A stretch of DNA of 64,000 bases from Planctomycetota bacterium (GTDB taxonomy: Bacteria; Planctomycetota; Phycisphaerae; Phycisphaerales; SM1A02), in the NCBI GenBank assembly GCA_024230295.1, contig JAAERN010000076.1, positions 1 through 64,000 on the forward strand, read 5' to 3'. Positions 35,696-44,136 of this stretch are shown in pieces. Under the pieces are notes generated by a model. That model saw only the letters and a list, made by a program, of their open reading frames with translations, made no database searches and was not told the DNA's origin. A program made the translations under genes and the position numbers. How positions within the stretch are numbered: the first letter of the stretch is position 1; every line of letters begins with the position of its first letter.

Positions 35696-37026
35696 TTTGC
35701 TGCGGGCACGGTGTCGGCATGCAGGATCTGCGAGAGCTGCTCCTGTGCTCGCTCGTACCGTCGCACAGCTTCGGTCAGATTCTCCCGAACGAGTTTGAAG
35801 TCCGCGGCGGACTCATCGAGCGCGTCTCCGCGAGCCTTGACAAGTCGATCCATGCTCTCAGCCGCAGATTTCAGATCTGCAGCACCGAAGACGAAATTCC
35901 GGGATGCCTCATACAGAAGTTCGCCAGTCACTTGCTTCTCGGATGGTTGGTACAGCAACTTCCAGGGCGCATTGCGCACTTCGACGAGCAGCATGTCGAC
36001 TTGCTGTGAGGCAAGACTGAGATTGGCAAGCGTGTTGCTGAAATCGGCCGACCAGAGCGGCGCATTCGCTCGAAGATCTGCGATCGTCACCTTGGCATCG
36101 CCCACGGCGGCGTGCAGATCGTCGATGACGCCTTGAATCTTGTCACGGTTGTTGTTGATGAGTTCTTTCACATCGGTCACGATCAGTGCCATGTCATCTG
36201 ACTTCGCCACGACCTTGCCGATCTCGGCAGACCAGCCGGTCTGCCCATCCGGGCCAACCCAGTCCAGCCGAAGCCTGGCCATGAACCCCTCGGTGTCTTT
36301 CAAGGCACTGCGCACATCGGCTGCAGTGGCCTCACCGAGGGCCCACTCGATCACATATCCATCACCACCCATCTTCTGGAACACGTTTCCGAGCGTGTCC
36401 ACACCGTCTTGAAACGAGTTCGCCTCCTTCTCACCGAGAATCCACTCTAGAACATAGCCATCCTCGCGGAGGCGATTGGAGATCTCCTCGATACTCGCAA
36501 GGCTGGTGGCCACCGCAGCACTGGTATCCGGACCGAGCAGCGATCCGAGCAGCCCGAGGGAGGGTGTTCCATGAAGCACATCGCCTGATGCGAGCAGCAC
36601 CCCGGGCTCCCCAGTGTCACTGGCCATGCGATGTTCAGCATCCCAACCAACAGATGACACCGAGACCAGCGAGTCGGCACTGATCAGTCCATTCTGGATC
36701 ATCGCCACTGCATTGGAGTAGAGCGGCATATCGCCCGGAATCGAGAATGTGACGTCGATCTTGCGAAGTGGATTCTGCGAAGCGTCAATCTCCACACCAT
36801 CGACCTGCCCCACGAGCACGCCGCCGACCCGCACTTCGCCGCCCGCCTTGAGGTAGCCGACGCCATCGGCGACGGTGAAGGTTGCACGGTAACTGGTCAT
36901 TGGAGGTCCAAAGAGGCTGCCCCACATGTCGCCGACAATGAAAATAACGGCGACACCGATGAACACGGCGCTCAAAACGAAGATGCCGGCCTTGACATTG
37001 TTGTCGGTCTGTCGATTCCCACTCAT
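35692..37026 (-). CDS. mlaD: MlaD/MCE family lipid-transport protein
   Basis: A 444-residue protein with one N-terminal membrane segment (KAGIFVLSAVFIGVAVIFIV, about residues 13-32), one MCE domain (about 45-125, GEVRVGGVLVGQVDGVEI), and a long helical tail. Near residues 360-390 the tail carries APWKLLYQPSEKQ and LLYEASRNF, frequent in planctomycete MCE proteins. It shuttles lipids between membranes as part of an ABC system. It starts at ATG 37026, one base after the mlaF stop. It ends in a GTGA overlap with the methyltransferase gene. Confidence 0.9.
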   Translation of the reverse strand: MSGNRQTDNNVKAGIFVLSAVFIGVAVIFIVGDMWGSLFGPPMTSYRATFTVADGVGYLKAGGEVRVGGVLVGQVDGVEIDASQNPLRKIDVTFSIPGDMPLYSNAVAMIQNGLISADSLVSVSSVGWDAEHRMASDTGEPGVLLASGDVLHGTPSLGLLGSLLGPDTSAAVATSLASIEEISNRLREDGYVLEWILGEKEANSFQDGVDTLGNVFQKMGGDGYVIEWALGEATAADVRSALKDTEGFMARLRLDWVGPDGQTGWSAEIGKVVAKSDDMALIVTDVKELINNNRDKIQGVIDDLHAAVGDAKVTIADLRANAPLWSADFSNTLANLSLASQQVDMLLVEVRNAPWKLLYQPSEKQVTGELLYEASRNFVFGAADLKSAAESMDRLVKARGDALDESAADFKLVRENLTEAVRRYERAQEQLSQILHADTVPAAK

Positions 37027-37027
37027 T

Positions 37028-37984
37028 TCAAGTGCCACCTTTCTCTCGGCTGCCGCGAAGCAGCCCTCGCCAAAAACCTGACCCACCGGCGGCCCGCGTC
37101 GATTGCACCGATCGACCTCCGGTCAACTTGCTGTTGTCAATCCCAAGCAGATCGATCGCATATGCGTTCTCGCCGCCCTCACCATGCTCGGTCATCGGTC
37201 CTTCGGGATCGCCCCGTAGGAACTGACGTATGAGCAGTTGCATTTCATCCAACTCCGACATTCTCTCAGCGGGCCAATCACGAAGTTCCTCGAACTCGGC
37301 TCGAGGTGCGTTCATCAGCACATGACCGTGATGCAACATCACCATGCGATCTGCGATCGTAAACGCTGAATCCATTTCATGAGTCACCACGACGCTGGCT
37401 ACGCCGAGCCGTGTCGTCAGATCAATAATGAGTTGGTCGATAGCAGCCGAGGTCACCGGATCAAGCCCGGCGCTCGGTTCGTCGTAGAAGAGAATCTCCG
37501 GATCGAGCGCCAAGGCGCGAGCCAACCCCGCTCGCTTCTTCATTCCGCCGCTGATCTGCGCCGGATACTTCTCGGCTGCCTCACGAAGGTCCACAAGTTC
37601 AAGTTTGATCTTCACCATCATGTCGATGATGGACGCGTCCAGATCGGTGTGTTCTTCAAGAATCAGCCCGACGTTCTCCGCAACCGTCATTGAGTTGAAG
37701 AGGGCGCCCGATTGAAACAGGATGCCGAACTTCTTGCGCACCTCGTTGAGTTCGTCTTCGGTCAGTGTCGCCAGATCCTTCCCAAGCACTTCGACAGACC
37801 CCTCATCGGGAATGAGCGAGCCGACCATGTGGCGAAGCGTCGTCGACTTGCCGCAGCCGGACCCACCCATGATGACAACGGTTTCGCCTCGCTTGACTTC
37901 CAAGTTGACGCCATCGAGAACGGTCTGGTCGCCAAACCGCTTGACGAGATTCTTCATCGAGATCACGACGTCCGGCTGGGTCAT
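37028..37984 (-). CDS. mlaF: MlaF-type ABC ATP-binding protein
   Basis: A 318-residue ATPase: Walker A GGSGCGKST, Q-loop FQSGALFNSMTVAENV (typical MlaF wording), signature ISGGMKKRAGLARAL, Walker B ILFYDEPSAGLDP, and the switch His in VVVTHEMDSA. A C-terminal extension of about 60 residues past the usual end is Gly/Arg-rich. Start ATG 37984 overlaps the previous stop (ATGA). An ORF extension to 38161 is antisense-like sequence inside the upstream gene. It drives lipid transport with MlaD; no MlaE permease gene is in the operon. Confidence 0.93.
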   Translation of the reverse strand: MTQPDVVISMKNLVKRFGDQTVLDGVNLEVKRGETVVIMGGSGCGKSTTLRHMVGSLIPDEGSVEVLGKDLATLTEDELNEVRKKFGILFQSGALFNSMTVAENVGLILEEHTDLDASIIDMMVKIKLELVDLREAAEKYPAQISGGMKKRAGLARALALDPEILFYDEPSAGLDPVTSAAIDQLIIDLTTRLGVASVVVTHEMDSAFTIADRMVMLHHGHVLMNAPRAEFEELRDWPAERMSELDEMQLLIRQFLRGDPEGPMTEHGEGGENAYAIDLLGIDNSKLTGGRSVQSTRAAGGSGFWRGLLRGSREKGGT

Positions 37985-38601
37985 GGGGCCTGAGCCTCGT
38001 GCGTCGAGGGATACGTCAGCACCTGCCCGCTCGGAAGCGTGACTTTGAATCGATCGAATGCTGTGACCCAACCCCGGTCCGGGGCGTTGACCAGGAATCG
38101 TGCGGTCACGGTTGCGGCGCCTTGGTCGAACATTGCCTCGTACGGTACCCAGATCTCCCACGACTCGACGGCGTCGTCCGGTTCGGTTGCCATTTCAGCC
38201 TTTGAAAGCCGAGTCGATCGAATCATCCCAAGGTCGGAGGTCAGCGACACAAAAAAGGCTGTCGCCTCCTTCGCATTTCCTTCTCCGCCCGTCTCACGCA
38301 AAAACCGCTGAATCTCGCCTTCCTGGCCCGCCTTGAGAACCGCTGCGGGTCCCGCCTTGAGCGGAATCCGAACGTGGGCATTCCACCACCACATTCCTAG
38401 CGTAGTCGTGGGCGTCACGACGATGGCGATCACGATGGCGGCCCACGCCAGACGACGCCCCTGGCGTCCATTGACTCGAACATCCCGAAGTGCCAAGAGC
38501 CCAGCCGGGATCGCCGCCACGGTCACAAACGGACACAACCCGATCGAAAGAACCCCGGCCAGAATGGCCCAGGCGCTGAGTTTCTTACTGTGTTGGGTCA
38601 T
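37981..38601 (-). CDS. DUF4190-like membrane protein B
   Basis: A 206-residue protein with two N-terminal membrane segments (AWAILAGVLSIGLCPFVTVA and a second around residues 52-72) joined by a short basic loop (ALRDVRVNGRQGRR), the DUF4190 plan. It ends with an extracytoplasmic domain of about 125 residues of unknown fold. The preceding gene encodes a protein of the same topology, so the two look like diverged tandem paralogs. ATGA overlaps tie it to both neighbours (38598-38601 and 37981-37984). It is not an MlaE-type permease, which would be larger with five or six segments. Confidence 0.75.
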   Translation of the reverse strand: MTQHSKKLSAWAILAGVLSIGLCPFVTVAAIPAGLLALRDVRVNGRQGRRLAWAAIVIAIVVTPTTTLGMWWWNAHVRIPLKAGPAAVLKAGQEGEIQRFLRETGGEGNAKEATAFFVSLTSDLGMIRSTRLSKAEMATEPDDAVESWEIWVPYEAMFDQGAATVTARFLVNAPDRGWVTAFDRFKVTLPSGQVLTYPSTHEAQAP

Positions 38602-39290
38602 AATCCGCTTGGCTCTGCCGGCGGACTCGAGGACGCTGCTGTCCCCTCGCTCTCAAGCGTGATTTCGCCATCAGGCCCTTTCACGACGATCTGAATCAAG
38701 GTGGCCCGAAGTTCGAACATGCCGCCCCCCGCCACGATATCGACGACTGCCGAGCCGTCCCACTGCTTCTCCCCCGCAGTCACGACAAGCCACGCCGACC
38801 AGCGGGGCTGAAGTGGATTATCACTTTCGATCGGTTGCATCGATTTGATGCCGACTCCCTGGACGTCGCCGAGCGCTGCGAACGCTTTGGCGAACTGATC
38901 CAACTGGTCCGTCGTCGGTGGAGTGGAATCTGCCGACCAGTGTCGCAGCGACGCGGCCGTGTTTCCTTCGGCTACGTCCGTGAGAAAATTCGTCGCTGTC
39001 TCCGAAACGGACTGCTTCATCGCCTGATCCGCCCAATCACCTGCAGCACCCCACGCCCACCAGCCAACGAGCGTCATAAGCAGGCCGCCCCAGATCGCCA
39101 ACATTGCAGCCTTGCCGCCGCCCAGTCGACCGCCCGATGTCGCGATTTGCCGCTTGGCGATGACGCCAAGCACGCTCCCGATCAGGTTGAGCGGCAGACA
39201 CAACGGAATCATCGCAAGCACCGCACTCACGACCGCCAAGCGGGAGAGCGGCGGGTTCGGTATGGGAGACTGCTGGCTTTGGTCGCACAT
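38598..39290 (-). CDS. DUF4190-like membrane protein A
   Basis: A 230-residue protein. A proline-rich start is followed by two membrane segments (LAVVSAVLAMIPLCLPLNLI and about residues 60-80), with the loop LGVIAKRQIATSGGRLGGGK between them typical of DUF4190. An extracytoplasmic domain of about 140 residues follows. ATG 39290 is chosen, with ATG 39314 also possible. A frame extension to 39842 is antisense to murD and rejected. It heads the mla operon, and its start lies 30 bp from the divergent murD start. Function unknown. Confidence 0.72.
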   Translation of the reverse strand: MCDQSQQSPIPNPPLSRLAVVSAVLAMIPLCLPLNLIGSVLGVIAKRQIATSGGRLGGGKAAMLAIWGGLLMTLVGWWAWGAAGDWADQAMKQSVSETATNFLTDVAEGNTAASLRHWSADSTPPTTDQLDQFAKAFAALGDVQGVGIKSMQPIESDNPLQPRWSAWLVVTAGEKQWDGSAVVDIVAGGGMFELRATLIQIVVKGPDGEITLESEGTAASSSPPAEPSGL

Positions 39291-39320
39291 GTATGCGTGG
39301 ATGGTACGTACCATCGGGAC

Positions 39321-40592
39321 ATGACGGAACTCGCAGGCCAGCGGATACTCCTGATGGGACTCGGTTCCTTTGGTGGCGGCAGCGGTTGTGCCCGCTGGCT
39401 CCTTGATCAAGGTGCCGACGTCACGGTCACCGATCTTCGCTCGCCCGAGGATCTGGAGCAGAGCACCCACGGCCTGGATGGTGCCCGACTCGTCTTGGGC
39501 CATCACGACCCCGCCGACTTCGCAGCCGCCGATTTCATCGTCGTAAATCCCGCCGTTCCACACCCATGGGACAACCCACTGATCCAGGGGGCCCAGGCAG
39601 CTGGCGTTCCCCTGACGACCGAAATCCGCCTGCTCACCGAGCGGCTTGATCGGTGCCGCTGCATCGGAATCACGGGGACTGCCGGCAAGTCGACCACAGC
39701 CGCAATGACGCACCACCTGCTGAAGGCCGCCGGACTCGACGCGCGGCTCGGTGGCAACATTGGCGGCAGCCTGCTCACCGAACTCAACACGATCAACGCC
39801 GACACATGGCTCGTTCTGGAACTCTCTAGCGCGCAACTCCACTGGCTCGGTCGTGAGCCGGGCTGGTCACCCGCAATCGCCGGCATCACGAACATCGCGC
39901 CGAATCACCTCGACTGGCACGAAACCGAACGGCATTACAGCGACAGCAAGGCCGTCATTCATCGCTTCCAGATCGAGACCGATTCGTTTGTCCGGGGCGA
40001 GTCGTTCGATCCGATTACGGAATCTCTTCGCGTTCCTGGCGAGCACAACCAGCGAAATGCTCGCATGGCGATTGAGTTGGCCAGATGCGCCGCACCGAAC
40101 ATAGACCCACTTGAACTCGCATCGTTCTGCGGACTCCCGCACCGACTCTGCGCTTTGGGTGGCGACGAGCCGCCGAGGTTCTACGACGATTCAAAATCAA
40201 CAACACCAGAGGCCACCCTACTGGCGATCGACTCCTTTCCGGATTCACGCCGCGTTCATCTCATCGCCGGAGGCTACGACAAAGGTGTCTCGCTCAGGCC
40301 CATCGCCGAGCGAAGCGACCAACTCGCCGGGCTCTACTCGATTGGAGCGACCGGCCCCGCGCTAGCAGCTGCGGCTCCCTCGTGCGCGCCGTGCGAAACG
40401 CTCGAACGCGCCGTTGCGACCGCGATCCCGAGAATGCGAGAGGGCGACGTCCTGCTGCTCAGCCCCGGATGCGCTTCTTGGGATCAGTTCGACGACTATC
40501 GCCAGCGAGGACTTCGGTTCGCATCGCTCGTCGCAGCGGAAACCTCGGCTCAGCAGGGCTCAATTGCGCCAACGAGTTCCTCGATCGACTGA
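39321..40592 (+). CDS. murD: UDP-N-acetylmuramoylalanine--D-glutamate ligase
   Basis: A 423-residue Mur ligase. The N-terminal Rossmann-like domain opens RILLMGLGSFGGGSG, the ATP loop is CIGITGTAGKSTTAAMTHHL (about residue 117), and the central signature is TNIAPNHLDWHE. The C-terminal domain has the DDSKSTTPEA stretch and the LIAGGYDKG motif specific to MurD. It adds D-Glu to UDP-MurNAc-Ala. Start ATG 39321. The last 43 bp overlap the convergent pyrD gene. Confidence 0.95.
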   Translation: MTELAGQRILLMGLGSFGGGSGCARWLLDQGADVTVTDLRSPEDLEQSTHGLDGARLVLGHHDPADFAAADFIVVNPAVPHPWDNPLIQGAQAAGVPLTTEIRLLTERLDRCRCIGITGTAGKSTTAAMTHHLLKAAGLDARLGGNIGGSLLTELNTINADTWLVLELSSAQLHWLGREPGWSPAIAGITNIAPNHLDWHETERHYSDSKAVIHRFQIETDSFVRGESFDPITESLRVPGEHNQRNARMAIELARCAAPNIDPLELASFCGLPHRLCALGGDEPPRFYDDSKSTTPEATLLAIDSFPDSRRVHLIAGGYDKGVSLRPIAERSDQLAGLYSIGATGPALAAAAPSCAPCETLERAVATAIPRMREGDVLLLSPGCASWDQFDDYRQRGLRFASLVAAETSAQQGSIAPTSSSID

Positions 40593-41476
40593 CACCCCTG
40601 CCCGCGAACCCACTTTTGCAGGCCTCGCAAAATCTTCCGTGGTCGCCTTGGATCCACAAACAGCGCCGTCCCCAGACCGACCGCCGATGCGCCCGCCAAG
40701 ATGAACTCGGCAGCATCCTGCCACCGCATTACGCCACCGAGGCCAATGATCGGAACGCCTGCGGGACCTGCAATGTCTCGGTACACATCGGCAACCATTC
40801 GAACCGCCAGCGGATGAATCCCCGGGCCGCTCGCGCCTCCCGACCAGCGGCCGAGCCGCGACTTTCGCGACTTGACATCGATCGACATAGCCGGAACCGT
40901 GTTGATTAGCGTCAATGCATCTGCGCCCGACTCGATCGCAACTTCCGCCGCCACGCTCGGATGAGCGAAATCCAATGGGAGCTTGACGATCATGCCGACT
41001 CGTTTGAAGACGCGTCTGAGATCGACCAGGAGTGTGCGCAGTTGTTCGGGTGACTCGGAGAAGGCGCGGCCATCGTCCGTGTTCGGACACGACACGTTGA
41101 CCTCGACTGCCTTGACAAAGGCCATGGCTTGCATCGCGGCGGCGACCTGTTCGTACTCGTTAATCGACTCACCGGCGATCGAGGGAATCGCTGGAATCGG
41201 AAGATCCCGAACATGCATTGCCACATCGGTGACGAATGCATCAAGCCCGACGTTCGCCAGCCCCACGGCATTGAGCATGCCCGCTTCCAGATCCACCACC
41301 CGCATCGGAGGATTGCCCCCGCGTGGCTCCAGTGTGATTGACTTGGTCATTACTGCGCCGAGTCCTCGCAGACAATCGACCGACGCCAACTCGGTGCCGT
41401 ACCCCGCTGTGCCGGCCGCGGCAATGAGCGGCGAGTCGATGCTGAGACCCGCGATTTCTGTGGACAGTTCAACCAT
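40550..41476 (-). CDS. pyrD: Dihydroorotate dehydrogenase, class 1
   Basis: A 308-residue FMN enzyme of pyrimidine synthesis, oxidising dihydroorotate to orotate. Signatures: SPLIAAAGTAGYG, the FMN-proximal MTKSITLEPRGGNPPMR, NAVGLANVGLDAF, EVNVSCPNTDDGR (catalytic-loop region with Cys), and PIIGLGGVMRWQDAAEFILAGA. The Cys base and lack of an N-terminal membrane extension place it in class 1, probably 1B. A pyrK partner is not in view. Start ATG 41476; GTG 41485 is an alternative. Confidence 0.93.
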   Translation of the reverse strand: MVELSTEIAGLSIDSPLIAAAGTAGYGTELASVDCLRGLGAVMTKSITLEPRGGNPPMRVVDLEAGMLNAVGLANVGLDAFVTDVAMHVRDLPIPAIPSIAGESINEYEQVAAAMQAMAFVKAVEVNVSCPNTDDGRAFSESPEQLRTLLVDLRRVFKRVGMIVKLPLDFAHPSVAAEVAIESGADALTLINTVPAMSIDVKSRKSRLGRWSGGASGPGIHPLAVRMVADVYRDIAGPAGVPIIGLGGVMRWQDAAEFILAGASAVGLGTALFVDPRRPRKILRGLQKWVRGQGCQSIEELVGAIEPC

Positions 41477-41526
41477 CGGCCACACAGGCTACCCGCGAGA
41501 CGCGACCTTCGAGGTACGCTGCCCAT

Positions 41527-42183
41527 ATGAACACCCCCGCTCCAGAACAATCTCCCCCCCAAGACGCCGATCTCGCCGATCGCATCGCGCAGTTCGAGAA
41601 CATGGCGACGGCCGATCCGACCAATGAGATGGCCTACTTCAGTTTGGGGTCCTCATACCTGAAGGCAGGCCGATCGATCGAGGCCGCTCAGGCGCTCGAG
41701 AAGTGCATTGACCTCAATTCGGACATGAGCAAGGCCTACGAACTCTGCGGGCAGGCCCTGGTCACAGCGGGCGAGCAGGATCGGGCCGCCGACGTACTCA
41801 CCCGCGGATACGTGATTGCCGCCGGCCGCGGCGACCAAATGCCTCTAAAAGCAATCACTGGACTGCTCGAGACAATCGGCCAGCCAATCCCCGAGATTGA
41901 CGAGAAGACCGCCGCGAAGGCCCGCACGCTCGAGGCAAGCGGATCCTTCATGTGCAGATGCAGCGGCTCAGCCGGCACACAACTCAGCGAGCCACCCTTC
42001 AAGGGACCAGTGGGTGAGTGGATCGCTGAGAACATCAGCGAAGAAACCTGGGATATCTGGATCAATCAGGGCACCAAGGTGATCAACGAACTTCGACTTG
42101 ACCTCTCCCGACCCGAGGACACCGCCATGTACGATCAGCACATGTACGACTTTCTGGATGTCCCCGAGGACGTTCGCCAGTAG
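41527..42183 (+). CDS. TPR-YggX fusion (Fe2+-trafficking domain)
   Basis: A 218-residue protein with two parts. Residues about 15-105 are two or three TPR helix pairs (NEMAYFSLGSSYLKAGRSIE, SKAYELCGQALVTAGEQD). Residues about 140-212 match the small YggX protein: FMCRC, then LSEPPFKGPVGEWIAENIS, EETWDIWINQGTKVINELRL, and MYDQHMYDFL. YggX protects iron-sulfur clusters and is normally a free protein of about 90 residues. The fused TPR suggests delivery to a partner. Start ATG 41527. It ends directly against the convergent VWA gene (stop 42184). Confidence 0.85.
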   Translation: MNTPAPEQSPPQDADLADRIAQFENMATADPTNEMAYFSLGSSYLKAGRSIEAAQALEKCIDLNSDMSKAYELCGQALVTAGEQDRAADVLTRGYVIAAGRGDQMPLKAITGLLETIGQPIPEIDEKTAAKARTLEASGSFMCRCSGSAGTQLSEPPFKGPVGEWIAENISEETWDIWINQGTKVINELRLDLSRPEDTAMYDQHMYDFLDVPEDVRQ

Positions 42184-44136
42184 TCAGCGGACAAGCCGCC
42201 GCGTATAGACGCCCCACTCGATCAGCAGCACCAACAGCGAGGCCGCGATCGCCCACGGCCACAGCGCCGCTGCACGCCCCACGCCTGAATCCAACTCCGC
42301 CGGAACACCACCGATGCGAATCTCGGCCGCCCGCAGCAGTTGTCCCTCGTCCTCGGATGGAAGATGCGCCGCGATCAACTGGTGCCCGCTGCTCAAGCCG
42401 TCCCACATCACAAGCCACGGCCCCGCCTCCTCCAGCGGCCCCAATTGCGTGCTACCTCGGCCTGCAGGTACTTGAAGCACCTGCTGCTCGCCCCCGGGCG
42501 ATGTGGCGGTCACGCGTGATACATCCGAAGGCAATGGAATCGTCACGACATCTCCGGCAACCGGCGGTTCAATACCGCCAGCGTCGCCCCGCCGCGCCAG
42601 CCAGTCCACCGCATCCACCAAGAATGTCATAAAACTTTGATCCCACGGCCACGTACTCTCGGCCGGATCGAAGGCGACATGAACGCGTCGATGACCGCCC
42701 TCTTCCCACGCAAGAACAAGTGGACCGCCGACTCCCTCAAGCAGAATCTGCGCCACGCCAGTCACTTCAATCCCCTGAGGATTAGCAACCCAGAGATCCC
42801 GAGGCGGGCCCCCTCGAAGTACGGGATGACGCTCGGTTCCGGGAACGATTGAATCGAACTCCCTCGCCGCGGTCCATCGCAAATGCCGTGAGGGAAGCGG
42901 GACATTCACTGACAGCGTTGGCACGTCCGGGAGCGAGTCCGGCGTCTTACCAACCAAGACAAGCACATCGTCACTCTCGGGAAAGAGTTCCTGATCTTCC
43001 GTGGATATCAACGATCGCACCTGGGTGCGGCCAAGACTCTTCATGGCGCGAACCATGAGTTCGGTGTCCGGACCGTAGACCCCGATGCTCACGTCACCAT
43101 TCGCCGGAGCAACGGTACAGTCCATGTCGTCAACTTCAAGTGCGTCGGGGTAAAGCAGCGACACCTGGACGAGCACCTGCTCCGGCCGCTTGAACGAAGT
43201 GAAGACGATGTCTCGAACACCCGGCTTGAAGTCCGCGCCAACCTCGCCCCTGCCCGCAGGCAGCGTGACGTCTTCGATGTGTACGGCGGTGCCGTTGAGG
43301 GCCATCTGCACGCTCGCCTCGGCAGGCTCCCCAGACCAGTTGACCAGCGATGCGAAGACCTGCACTTCATCAGGGTCGTCCGGAAGTCGCGCGGCCACGA
43401 CCGATTGGACGCTTCGATTGGGAGTGTCCGCCTGACCGACCAGATGAACCAGAATCGGATTGTCTCGAGTCGCGACGTTCACGAGGTCTACCAGCCCGCC
43501 GTCGGTGAAGAGTTCCATGCGGGCAGGTTCGCCAATTGCTCTGGGATTGTCCGGATCCGGTTGGCTCGCCCAAGCTCGGGCCATTGCGAGCCCTTCCGAG
43601 AGCCGCCCACGTGTATCGGCGGGCGTCATTCGGCCGAGCGCGTCGAGGAGTGCTCGCCGAGAACTCGTAAAGGGCTGCTCGATTCTGGCTGTCTCGCCGA
43701 GCGAGACGATCATCGTCGAACCACCCGAGTCGGCGAACCAACCACCAGGATGCAGCCTCTCGATCGCCTCTACGGCCTGCTTGATTGCATCGTCGAATCT
43801 CGATCGGTTCCCTTCACCGTCGTTCGCCTTCATTGAAGCCGAGCGGTCGATCAGCAACACCGTGCGACCCCCTCGACCCGCCGCCGATTCAAACCTTGGT
43901 TGCGCGACTGCAAGACCGACGAGCAGCAACGCCAGCAGTTGGAGCGCCAGCAGCAGATTGAGCCGAAGTCGCTGGAATGGCACGTTGGCCTGGATGTCCT
44001 CTGCTGCTTCCATCCAGAGGCTTGTGCTGGGAACAACTTGGCGTGCTCGGCGAAGCCGCAGCAAGTAGAGCGCAAGCAGAAGCGGAACCAATGCAAGGAG
44101 CAGCCAGAATGCGGCCCACGGCGTGAACAGCGTCAT
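42184..44136 (-). CDS. BatA-like VWA membrane protein
   Basis: A 650-residue protein with the BatA layout: two N-terminal membrane segments around a short loop (FTPWAAFWLLLALVPLLLAL, then VPSTSLWMEAAED and a second segment), a VWA domain (about 85-280) with an intact MIDAS opening LIDRSASM, a large extracytoplasmic region, and a final membrane segment before RRLVR. Bat proteins act with MoxR and DUF58 proteins at the membrane; the substrate is unknown. Start ATG 44136 sits in an ATGA overlap with the DUF58 gene. Confidence 0.88.
   Translation of the reverse strand: MTLFTPWAAFWLLLALVPLLLALYLLRLRRARQVVPSTSLWMEAAEDIQANVPFQRLRLNLLLALQLLALLLVGLAVAQPRFESAAGRGGRTVLLIDRSASMKANDGEGNRSRFDDAIKQAVEAIERLHPGGWFADSGGSTMIVSLGETARIEQPFTSSRRALLDALGRMTPADTRGRLSEGLAMARAWASQPDPDNPRAIGEPARMELFTDGGLVDLVNVATRDNPILVHLVGQADTPNRSVQSVVAARLPDDPDEVQVFASLVNWSGEPAEASVQMALNGTAVHIEDVTLPAGRGEVGADFKPGVRDIVFTSFKRPEQVLVQVSLLYPDALEVDDMDCTVAPANGDVSIGVYGPDTELMVRAMKSLGRTQVRSLISTEDQELFPESDDVLVLVGKTPDSLPDVPTLSVNVPLPSRHLRWTAAREFDSIVPGTERHPVLRGGPPRDLWVANPQGIEVTGVAQILLEGVGGPLVLAWEEGGHRRVHVAFDPAESTWPWDQSFMTFLVDAVDWLARRGDAGGIEPPVAGDVVTIPLPSDVSRVTATSPGGEQQVLQVPAGRGSTQLGPLEEAGPWLVMWDGLSSGHQLIAAHLPSEDEGQLLRAAEIRIGGVPAELDSGVGRAAALWPWAIAASLLVLLIEWGVYTRRLVR

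Noticed and set aside
37981-38601. DUF4190-like protein B as the missing MlaE permease
   Set aside because: It has only two membrane segments and no MlaE motif.
38598-39842. Long N-terminal extension of DUF4190-like protein A
   Set aside because: The first 184 codons are antisense to murD and lack any similarity to the family; the plan of the protein starts at 39290.
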